Source: Primorskyibacter sedentarius (GTDB lineage Bacteria > Pseudomonadota > Alphaproteobacteria > Rhodobacterales > Rhodobacteraceae). From it: a stretch of DNA of 64,000 bases. The position numbers and the translations under genes are program-made. The stretch covers positions 120,551-184,550 of the forward strand of contig NZ_SLZU01000008.1 of NCBI RefSeq assembly GCF_004342065.1, in the 5' to 3' direction. A model generated the notes under the pieces. That model worked only from the letters and a program-made list of their open reading frames with translations. It did not search any database and had not been told where the DNA came from. This document shows, in pieces, positions 27,642-36,000 of this stretch (positions within the stretch are counted from its first letter, which is position 1; every line of letters begins with the position of its first letter).

Positions 27642-28711
27642 TATTTGCGCTCCCGTGTCAGAAAGCCCTGAACGGCGGAAATTGTCAGGACCATGAGGAA
27701 GAGGATGACCGAGATCGTCGCACCACCGGAAATGTCCTGCTTGCCATAGCCGCGTTCGACGGTCTGGAAGACCAGCGTTTGCGTCGAGTCGAGCGGGCCG
27801 CCATTGGTCATCACGTCGACCTGAGCGAAGACCGCAAAGCTTTGCATGGTGATGACGATCAGCACCAGGACGGCCGTGTTGCGAAGCCCCGGCCAGGTCA
27901 CGTATCGGAAGGTTTGCCATTTGCTGGCGCCTTCGATGGCGGCGGCCTCATAAAGCGTGGGCGAGATCGCCTGAAGCCCGGCTAGCCAGATCACCATGTG
28001 AAAGCCCATACCCTGCCAGGCCGACATCGCGATGATCGATCCCAGTGCCGTATCCGTTCGCCCGAGCCAGTCTATCGGTGTGAAGGCCCCGAGGGTCAGC
28101 ACCTCCAGGATATTGTTCAACAGCCCGTCATTACCGGAATAGATAAAGCGCCAGAGCAGTGAGATCACCACGATCGAAATCACCACCGGCATGAAGTAGA
28201 CCGTTCGGAACACGTTTATCCCGCGTAATTTCTGGTTGATCAGCAAGGCCAGTAACAGCGCGCCGCCACCCTGTAGCGGCACGATGAACAGCGCAAAGGT
28301 CAGCGTGTTGACCAGCGCTTTCATGAACAGCACGTCGGAGGCAATCACCACCTTGGCAGTGTCACCCCAATGCCATCTGAACCACTCGCCCATCCCGCGA
28401 TATTGTGGAAACTCATCGCTGCGGGTGATGGTGCGGACGCGGGGATATTCGATCTCGCCATCCTCGTCGCGGACGATCTGGCCGGCGTCGTCGGTTTCCG
28501 GCTCCAGTGTCACCACGGCGACGCTCAGAAGATTGCGGTAATTCTCGAGCCCGACAAACTGCGCCTCGTTGGGCGACACCAGCCGTTGATTGGTGAGCGA
28601 CAGGTAGAAGGCGAAAAAGAACGGTACGATGATAAACAGGAACAGGAGCGAGAACCCCGGCATGGCAAAAAGCCATCCGGCCTTGTTGGAACGGGTCAAT
28701 TTGCTGGACAT
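27641..28711 (-). CDS. ABC sugar permease, MalF type
   Basis: 356 aa. A first helix at 12-32, then an unusually long periplasmic loop (about 50-125, acidic, ...EPETDDAGQIVRDEDGEIEYP...), followed by five more helices and the EAA loop EAAAIEGASKWQTFRYVTWPGL. It pairs with the MalG type downstream. A hairpin separates it from the binding-protein gene upstream. Confidence 0.88.
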   Translation of the reverse strand: MSSKLTRSNKAGWLFAMPGFSLLFLFIIVPFFFAFYLSLTNQRLVSPNEAQFVGLENYRNLLSVAVVTLEPETDDAGQIVRDEDGEIEYPRVRTITRSDEFPQYRGMGEWFRWHWGDTAKVVIASDVLFMKALVNTLTFALFIVPLQGGGALLLALLINQKLRGINVFRTVYFMPVVISIVVISLLWRFIYSGNDGLLNNILEVLTLGAFTPIDWLGRTDTALGSIIAMSAWQGMGFHMVIWLAGLQAISPTLYEAAAIEGASKWQTFRYVTWPGLRNTAVLVLIVITMQSFAVFAQVDVMTNGGPLDSTQTLVFQTVERGYGKQDISGGATISVILFLMVLTISAVQGFLTRERK

Positions 28712-28731
28712 GTGCTTCCCTCGACATCTCG

Positions 28732-28757
28732 GGGGGCCGCGAAGATCCGCAGCCCCC
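28732..28757 (-). promoter_or_regulatory. intercistronic hairpin after the binding-protein gene
   Basis: A 10-bp stem (GGGGGCTGCG / CGCGGCCCCC in minus sense, with one T-G pair) sits between the binding-protein stop (28772) and the permease start (28711). Such hairpins commonly raise binding-protein mRNA over permease mRNA. The T run lies on the plus-strand side, so it is not a classic minus-strand terminator. Confidence 0.55.
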
Positions 28758-28771
28758 TTTTTCAGGTCTGC

Positions 28772-30034
28772 TTAGTGGCCGTAGCCCTGATTGCTTTCGA
28801 TGTCTTTTTCGATCTCGTCGGCGGCGGCATCAAGCGTGTCGGCGACGTCTGCGCCATTGGCGATATCGGCCAGCGCCTTTTCAAAGACCTTGGCCGCGAC
28901 CACGTAGCCCGGTGTGACGGGACGCACCAGGGCCTGCTTCTCGGACAGATCGAAGAACACGGCCAGCGGGCCACCATCGGCGTATTTCACGGTCATCTGG
29001 GCGGCTTCCTTGGTCCCCGGAATAAGGCCGATACCGTCGGAGAATGCTGCCATGTATTTGTCTTGCAACGCGTGTTCGACAAAGGCTGCGGCTCCCTCGG
29101 GTGTCTCGCAGGCGCTGGATACGCCAAACTGCCACGACCCTGCACCGATTTTCGGGCCAGTGCCGAAGTCAGGTGCCGGCAGGAAGACGACATCGTCCAC
29201 ACCTGCGTCAAGCGTGGCCGCCGCAGCCCAGTTGCCGTTCCATGAAAAGGCGTATTTGCCTTCGATGAAGCCGACATCGCGATCCGCAGGGTCTTGGCTG
29301 GTGCCGGGCGCGTAGCCCTCCTCAAAGAGAGACTGCCACCATTCGCCGAACTCGATGGCCTCGTCACTGTTGATGACGCCGTCTGCGCTGGCATAGGTGG
29401 ACCGGTCAACGATGTCGCCGCCAAAGCTCTGCATGAACGGGGAGAAGGCATATGGATACCATTCGCCGGTCCATGCCGTGCCAAGGTCAAGCGCGTAATC
29501 ATAGTTGCCAGAGGCCTTGGCCGCGTCGAGTGCGGCCATCAGCTCATCCTTGCTCCAGGGCTCTTCCAGCGTCGGGGTGCGCAGGCCAAGCTCGTCCAGC
29601 GTTGACTGGCGCGCATAAAGTGCCACGGCAGCGTCCCAGAGCCCTACCGAGTAGATCTCGTCATCGTAGCGGCCAATGGTCGAGTCGAGGTGGCCTTCGA
29701 TTGCCTCTTGGCTGATGGGCAGCGGTTGCAGATATCCCGCCCATGCCCAGTTTGGCATCACCGGGCCGTCAACGTCCAGAATGCACGGCAGGTTGCCGGC
29801 AAGGGCAGAGGCCACGACCGACTCGTTGTAGCTTTGCTGCGGGAAGCTTTCGACAACAACGCTGTAATCGGATTGTGCCGAATTGAATTCCTCGATGACG
29901 GTGTTCAGCAGTCCGCTTTCCACATCATTGCCGGCACCGTGATACCACAGCTTCATTTCTGTCTGCGCAGCAGCCGCTCCGGCCAGTGCCGTGGAGGCAG
30001 CCAACGCGCCAAGCAGGGTCTTTGTAAGTTTCAT
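28772..30034 (-). CDS. ABC sugar-binding protein (extracellular family 1)
   Basis: 420 aa periplasmic sugar-binding protein. Signal peptide 1-24 (MKLTKTLLGALAAS...AAAQ-TE). Typical MalE-family segments are WYHGAGNDVESGLLNTVIEEFN at the start and GKYAFSWNGNWAAAATLDAG near 250. The ATG at 30034 has GGGAGGAG. It is the first structural gene after the LacI regulator (35 nt) and delivers the sugar to the two permeases. Sucrose is the probable ligand because of amylosucrase and the GH32-like enzyme. Confidence 0.9.
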   Translation of the reverse strand: MKLTKTLLGALAASTALAGAAAAQTEMKLWYHGAGNDVESGLLNTVIEEFNSAQSDYSVVVESFPQQSYNESVVASALAGNLPCILDVDGPVMPNWAWAGYLQPLPISQEAIEGHLDSTIGRYDDEIYSVGLWDAAVALYARQSTLDELGLRTPTLEEPWSKDELMAALDAAKASGNYDYALDLGTAWTGEWYPYAFSPFMQSFGGDIVDRSTYASADGVINSDEAIEFGEWWQSLFEEGYAPGTSQDPADRDVGFIEGKYAFSWNGNWAAAATLDAGVDDVVFLPAPDFGTGPKIGAGSWQFGVSSACETPEGAAAFVEHALQDKYMAAFSDGIGLIPGTKEAAQMTVKYADGGPLAVFFDLSEKQALVRPVTPGYVVAAKVFEKALADIANGADVADTLDAAADEIEKDIESNQGYGH

Positions 30035-30069
30035 GTTTGTCTCCTCCCTAGAGATCAAAGAGTGTCAAT

Positions 30070-31110
30070 TCAGAGTTTGGTCACCGAAGATCGCCACGCG
30101 ACCGTTCCACGAACCAGGTTCGGATTTCTTGGTTGCAGCGTGTTGTCTGCGGTTACGTCGAGCATCAGTTGCGCCGCAAAGCGCCCCATCGCAACGTAGG
30201 GCAGCTCGACAGTGGTCAGCTGCGGGGTCAGCACCTCGGATATCGCGCGATGATCGTCGAAGCCCGCGATGGAAATGTCGTCCGGGACCCGCAGGCCCCG
30301 GCTGTTCAGCAGGCCGTATACCCGCATTGCCATCACGTCATTGCCGCAGCAGATCACTGTCGGCGGGGACGCGACCGACAGAAGCTTTTCAAGCGCTGCG
30401 GACAGGATGATTTGACTTTCATCGGAGGCACTTGCATGCACATGTGCGATCAAGGCCGGGTCGCTGGACAATCCCGATGCCGCATGCGCGGCCTGATAGC
30501 CTTCAAGCCGCAGCTGCGCCGCCGACATTTCTGGATCCAGTGACAGAAAGCCGATGCGTTCGTGTCCGGCCTGAATAAGCCGCGTGACCAGCGACTCCAT
30601 CCCGGCGCGATCGTCGGGTAGCACACACAGCGTGCCCGACTTGTCAAAGCAATTGACCAGAATGGTCGGGCAGCCAACATCCGAAAGTTTGATATCCACT
30701 TCCCTGTGGTGGTCCGCCACGTAGATCAGCCCATCAACGCGATGTTGCGCAAAGGTCCGGGCCAGAAGTGGGACAGTTTCGGACGTGTCGCCCGTGTCGG
30801 CGATCATCAGGATCTTGCCCTGTGATGCGAGCTCTTTCTGAATGGCCTGAACGATGAGAAGATCCGGCAGCCCGGTTGGTGCGGCAGGTTCCGGCGCATG
30901 CGAGATGGCACCGGTGATAAGACCGATCAGCCCCGACTTCTTGGACCGCATCGTCCGCGCCGCCTGTGATGGCACATAGTCCAGATCGCTGATTGCCCGT
31001 GTCACTGCCGCCCGGGTGTTCTTGTTGACCGGAGCGTCGCCATTCAGCACCCGCGACACAGTCTTGGGTGACACGCCTGCCTTCTTTGCAACGTCGTAAA
31101 TGGTCGCCAT
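30070..31110 (-). CDS. LacI family transcriptional regulator
   Basis: 346 aa. N-terminal HTH (MATIYDVAKKAGVSPKTVSRVLNG, 1-24) with hinge (NKNTRAAVTRAISDLDYVPSQAART), then a periplasmic-binding-like effector domain (60-340). It is the first gene of the sucrose operon on the minus strand. Two overlapping palindromes lie 19-48 nt upstream, so it probably represses itself and the whole operon until the sugar is present. Confidence 0.9.
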   Translation of the reverse strand: MATIYDVAKKAGVSPKTVSRVLNGDAPVNKNTRAAVTRAISDLDYVPSQAARTMRSKKSGLIGLITGAISHAPEPAAPTGLPDLLIVQAIQKELASQGKILMIADTGDTSETVPLLARTFAQHRVDGLIYVADHHREVDIKLSDVGCPTILVNCFDKSGTLCVLPDDRAGMESLVTRLIQAGHERIGFLSLDPEMSAAQLRLEGYQAAHAASGLSSDPALIAHVHASASDESQIILSAALEKLLSVASPPTVICCGNDVMAMRVYGLLNSRGLRVPDDISIAGFDDHRAISEVLTPQLTTVELPYVAMGRFAAQLMLDVTADNTLQPRNPNLVRGTVAWRSSVTKL

Positions 31111-31128
31111 GCATCCCCCCCGGTACTG

Positions 31129-31158
31129 ATGACACCGATATCATGACACTGATGTCAT
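31129..31158 (-). promoter_or_regulatory. tandem LacI-type operators
   Basis: ATGACACCGATATCAT (31129-31144) and ATGACACTGATGTCAT (31143-31158) form two palindromes overlapping by 2 nt with a 14-nt period. The second has perfect ATGACA/TGTCAT arms. They sit in the divergent region of the LacI gene and the truncated isomerase. The rest of 31159-31452 shows no gene. Confidence 0.7.
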
Positions 31159-31452
31159 AGAAAAGCAAGATTCGTTAATCGCGCGTCTGACGGGGGACGA
31201 CATGCCAAATTTCGGCCAGCTCCTGAGACGAAGAAACCCATATTTTCAGCGGCTACGCGCCTTGTAGACCGCGTTCCGGGCCCGGTCTTTGGCATCGTGG
31301 TCGGCTATGACGGCATGTCCTGACAGTATTTCATAAACCCGGGCCGGGCAGCCAGACTGGTGCCGAACACGCCCTTGTGACCGACCATACCCGCCTATTG
31401 ATTCGCGACGGGGTTCTGGTTGTGCACTCCACATAGAAAGCTTCCCCGCCCG

Positions 31453-32055
31453 ATGAAACTTGCCGCCGTTACCAACGAAGTCGCGCCCCTGACCGAACCG
31501 GGCAGCCTTGACACCATCATCCGCACCGCGCTGGCGCATGGCATCACCACGTTTGAGGCGCGCACCGTCGAGGGTAAGCGCTTTCCACTGCTCACGGGCG
31601 GTGCCTGGGACATCCTGAAATCGGCGCGCGACACATATGGCATCACCTATTCCGCAGCCTCGCCGGGGATCTTCATCGGCCTGACGGTCGACAGCGATCT
31701 GGCCGCGATCCACAAGAACCAGCTATGGTCGATGACGATGGATATGGCCGAAAAGATCGGCACGCATACGTTGATCACCTTCGCACCCAAACGCGGCGCA
31801 GACGACCCTGCAGAGTTCGGCCGTGTGGTCGATCTGTTGGGTGAGATTGTCGCTTCGGCCGAGGCGCGCGGTTTTGATGTGCAGCTTGAAAACCTGCCCG
31901 GCACCTGGGCCGATACAAGCAAGGCCTGCCTTGATCTGTTGCAGGCCGTCAACCATCCGGAATTCGGCTATGTCTGGGACACCGGCAATCTTTATGAAGC
32001 CGAACAAACCACGTTCGAGGCCGGGTTCGAGCTGCTGAAACCCTATATCCGCGAC
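31453..32055 (+). pseudogene. sugar phosphate isomerase/epimerase (TIM barrel), 3' end lost to IS6 insertion
   Basis: The first 201 residues of an AP-endonuclease-2/xylose-isomerase-like TIM barrel: MKLAAVTNEVAP..., a barrel strand with LENLPGTWADTS (~150) and GYVWDTGN (~177), cut after YIRD at 32055 by the IS6 end. The frame runs on for about 90 codons into the IS (to 32325) and adds unrelated residues. The missing part would hold the last metal ligands, so it is presumably inactive. It is divergent from the LacI operon, so it probably belonged to the same sugar regulon. Confidence 0.82.
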
Positions 32056-32871
32056 GGTTGTTGTTACACAACTCAACCAGTCTTCAGGTTGGTGTGCCGA
32101 TTTCACATCAAGCGACGTTGGCCGCGATTTTCCATACCTCGAATGCTTTCAATTGATGGTAACGGATCACAAGTGCTGCGCGGCGGCGGGCTGGGGCGGA
32201 GAAGAAATTGCGGGTTGCGGAGTGCATGGAGACGAAGCGTTGCAATCCCCCTGGTGATCGCAAACGCTGCATCGTCCGTTCTTTTTTCCTCAACGGCAAA
32301 TGGCTGTTCTCGGCGCGGTTGTTGAACCCTTTGTGGGACCAGTGATCAAGGCCGGGGGCGACATCTCGCTTCGCTGCGCCGTAGGAGCGAAGCTTGTTCG
32401 TGATGATCCGTCTGGGCACGAAGCCCCAGCGTTTCATCAGCCTGACCAAGAGCCGCTTTGCCGCGCGCTTGTCCCGCCGGGGCTGGAGGATTTCATCAAA
32501 AACAACACCGTCCTGATCGACGGCACGCCAGAGCCAGAATGACCGGCCCGCGATCTTCACCACGACTTCATCCAGATGCCAAACATCGCCGGGGCGGGCC
32601 TGTCGGGGGCGTAAGTTGTGCGCAATCAGCGATCCGAACTTGCGGGTCCAACGGCGGACCGTTTCGTAGGAAACATCGATGCCACGTTTCAGCATCATCT
32701 CCTCGACCTCGCGCAGGCTCAGATTGAAACGGACGTACAGCCAGACCGCGTGAGCGATGATCTCTGGCGGGAAGCGGTGGCGTTTGTAGCTGATGAAGGG
32801 TTGGGTCATGCATTTCAATTACGCTGATGTCGGCAAACCGACAACCGACGCCGAGTTTACGTGACAACACC
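32056..32871 (-). mobile_element. IS6-family insertion sequence, copy 1 (816 bp)
   Basis: Ends are GGTTGTTGTTACA on the left and GTGACAACACC on the right, imperfect inverted repeats. It carries one transposase gene on the minus strand. It cuts the isomerase gene on the left and abuts an ISL3 transposase fragment on the right. Confidence 0.88.
32108..32818 (-). CDS. IS6-family transposase, copy 1, full length but probable active-site mutant
   Basis: 236 aa, full IS6 length: N-terminal HTH (FPPEIIAHAVWLYVRFNLSLREVEEMML), then the DDE core. The first Asp is Asp83 (WHLDEVVVKI) and the Glu is in NNRAENSH (~170). The second catalytic Asp of the family's ITDKL motif is Asn141 here (IITNKL, codon AAC), whereas the copies at 39 kb and 63.7 kb keep GAC. 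The protein is therefore probably catalytically dead though complete. Confidence 0.88.
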   Translation of the reverse strand: MKCMTQPFISYKRHRFPPEIIAHAVWLYVRFNLSLREVEEMMLKRGIDVSYETVRRWTRKFGSLIAHNLRPRQARPGDVWHLDEVVVKIAGRSFWLWRAVDQDGVVFDEILQPRRDKRAAKRLLVRLMKRWGFVPRRIITNKLRSYGAAKRDVAPGLDHWSHKGFNNRAENSHLPLRKKERTMQRLRSPGGLQRFVSMHSATRNFFSAPARRRAALVIRYHQLKAFEVWKIAANVA

Positions 32872-32876
32872 CCCGG

Positions 32877-33035
32877 ACCTGCTTGCTGGAGCAGTGGATC
32901 GACGATGCAATTGAAGCAGAACTTGTAGAAATCGTGCGGTTTGCCGGCATTTTGCAGCGAGACCTCGAGGCCTTGAAGAATGCCATTGATCTTCTCTGGA
33001 GCAATGGCCAAGCTGAAGGACAGATCAACCGCCTC
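32877..33035 (+). pseudogene. ISL3-family transposase fragment
   Basis: About 50 residues of the ISL3 C-terminal region remain: LEQWIDDAIEAELVEIV, a middle RDLEALKNAI part and WSNGQAEGQINRL, the hallmark end of the DDE domain. It is cut on the left by IS6 copy 1 and ends about 25 bp before the stop codon of the next, convergent gene. It marks an older insertion in this spot. Confidence 0.72.
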
Positions 33036-33060
33036 ATTATCAAATGCTTGGAAATCGGGG

Positions 33061-36000
33061 TCAAAACTCGATCTCGAAATCCGCAGCCGCGTCCTCTTCG
33101 GGGGATAGTGCATCGCGCGCACGCTCAAGCCGATCAAAGTCCATCAACACCACGTTGAACCCTGACGCCCCGCCCGTAACACGGCGTTCTTCCAGGTAGC
33201 TCAGCGTTTTTCCGCAGCCGAGATACATCTCTGCGATTCTCTCGGAAAAAATCGGCATGCCCCTCTGATGCGCCGATCCCTCGCGCTGCAAAAATTGTGT
33301 CGTGCCGCCATCCGCGGGGACAAGCCGCGGCAAGGCTTGCAACCCGATCGGCATGATATAACAGGTTTCTTTCGGGGCTCCCCAGCCCCGCATTTCTGAC
33401 CCGGGGGTGACGAAATCGGACGTGCCGTATTTCTCAATCAAGGCAGACAGGATGCGGTCATAGGGCATTTTACCTTCCGCCAGAACCATGCGCCGCATGA
33501 TCGCGACCACCTCGCCGTTCGGACTCCAGGAGGCAATGGTCAGCGCCTCTGACCCTCCGCGGCGCACGTAGACACGCTGATACCCAAGCGCGCGTTGTGC
33601 GGCGGGAGCAGTCGTCGCGAGCGGAGTCGCGGTTTCGTACTCGGCTTCGATCCCATCAAGCGCAGAAAGCGTTTCGATCGCCTCTCGCATGCTCTGTCCC
33701 GGTGCGATGCCCAGAAGATCGTTTCGGGCAGGGCTGACATCTTCAAGTGTGACCTCTGGCCAGTCTGCCGTGCTCTCTGGTTGCTGCGCCACCTGTGAGG
33801 GCGAAATAAGCGCCTGATCCGTTGCGATCTGGTCATTCGGAGTCTCGCTGTCCCCCGCTGGCGTTGCAGCAGGAGCTGTCTTGGCGGCGATCGTCAGTAC
33901 AGGTCCAATGGCGCCGCCGACGGCCTCTGTCCGGGTCGCCGTTGCCTGTCCCCTCACGACGAGGCCCTGTGCTCTGCCTGGGGCTTCGAAAGGTTCTGCC
34001 GAGCCGAGGGTGAAATCTATATGCGTCGCAATCCCACGCGTGCCTTGGTGGCCTTCGTGAAACGCGTCCGCAAGCACAAGGATGGTCATTGCACTGTTGC
34101 ACCGATCCTCCCTGGGATGGGGGCGGGTACGCATAAGCGCGTATCGACGCGGAAGCTTGAAAGGTCCGCCCTGCTCGCTGAAACGGCGTGAGAGATTGTT
34201 CTGATCCTCTCGCAAAGATGGGACGGCTTTCATCACCTCGGCGCTGAGACGGCCGACTACGTCGCCGTAGACACCGCAAGTGCCGTCGGGACTGGCCGTG
34301 ATCCGCACTTTGAAGTTCTGCCCAAGCGTTGCAGCTTTTGCGTCGAACCAGGACCGGATCGTCTTTTCGTGCCGCGTTACCCATACTGGGTCTGGCCGGG
34401 GTTGCTCTGCTTCGAACAGGCCAGGGCCTGGCAGGCCCGCATCGCGCTCTGCCCACGCGGCGGCGACCATTTCGTGCAGCGCGTTTTCGGTAGGTTCTAT
34501 TCCACCCTGCAGGGCTATCAGGTCGACGATATGGGGCGTAACCGTGAGGCGGATCTGGTCTAGCCCTTCGAAATCGGCGGCATCGTAACGGCGCGACATC
34601 CGGGCCTGCGCCGCTTCGTTCGCCTCGCCAAAATGTCGTTCGGCAAGAATCTGCGGCAGGTCATTTTCATCCAGAGTGTAGAAAACGATCCGCTCTGGAC
34701 GGGCGAGAAGCGACACCTGTAGCCCACGTACTTTCATCAGCTGCGCCGTTTCGGGCGTAAGTTCTGCAAGGGCCATGATGGTACGCGATCTCTGTTCGGC
34801 AATGAATCGCGCCGTCGCTTGTTCCATCTCGAGCGGTAAGAAAGCATTCGGACCGACCAGGCTGAGTGCGACTTGCAGACCGCCCTGACGTACCGAGAGG
34901 GTCATTCCTTCGCTCCGAAATGCAAAGGTGCCCGTCTCAAGGTCATAGGTGTCCAGAGTGATGCGGCTACGGATGACGAGTGGTTTTTCTGCCCCCGCAC
35001 GCAGTTGCTCCATCGCGGTTTCTGCAGCGACAGGCGCCTCGAATTCATTGGCTCGCTGTACATCAGGCATCAGTTTCGCAATCTGTTCGAAACCGCCCTC
35101 GCCAAGGAGTCGGGCAGCGTGGCCCGCGATAGAGATGTCATCTGACGTTTCGGCCTCTGCAATGTCTTGCGCAAATGCGGATGCGGTGGGCATCACCGGT
35201 GCTATTGGCGCTTCGGGTGTAGGGATAAGCAGGTCTTCGAGAGGAAATGACAGCACTTCCCAGTCGAGCGTCGGCCCTGCGAAGATGCCGACACGCCGCA
35301 ACGTTCCCTGTCCGGTACGCAGTGGGCTACCTTGGCGACTGCCGAAGGCTTGCTCAATCGCCATCGTGTCCACCGAGTAATCGAAATCTGCCCACCAGAC
35401 GAGCTGTACCTGGCGGTCCTGAGCCATTTGACGAAGCAACCTCGCTTGCTCTGGTGGTACTCGGATCTGTTCGGGCAGATTTCCAAAACGCTCGGCCGAG
35501 GCGAGCCCTCCATTGCGGCCATCCCCCGGCAGGTTCACGACGCGGAAGTGCCTAGCAGGCAGTCCGGTTTGCATCTCCTGAAGCGGGAAACTCTCAGTGT
35601 CGAAATCATACGGGCCAAGCGTCAGCACTACGCTGTGGCGGACCTGGACCGGCCAGATTGGCGCCCGGGCAAGAATTGGATCGTAGTACCGTTCGAAGAA
35701 TACACGCTTGGCATCGCGCCGGGCAAATTCGTCTGGAAATGGGTCGGAAACTCTGCGCGTACCCGTCACCATTCCGACCACGTCCGTCTGCCCGTAGCGG
35801 GGCCCGCCGAAGAAGCTGCGGTGATCGTCCTCGGACAGTAAACCCGCCGCCACACCGATGAACGTATCCCCTTTGCGCGGGGCGTCAGGATTCTGGCCAA
35901 GCCAGGCGAGTGCGTTGAACTGGCTCCATGCGGGATCTTTGCGGTGCGGAAAAGGTAGAGAGACATCGATCGCATCGCCAACGGTTGGCAGGCCGAGTGA

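Noticed and set aside
28732..28757. Rho-independent terminator between binding protein and permease genes
   Set aside because: The T run follows the stem on the plus strand, not on the transcribed minus strand; an mRNA-stabilising hairpin fits better.
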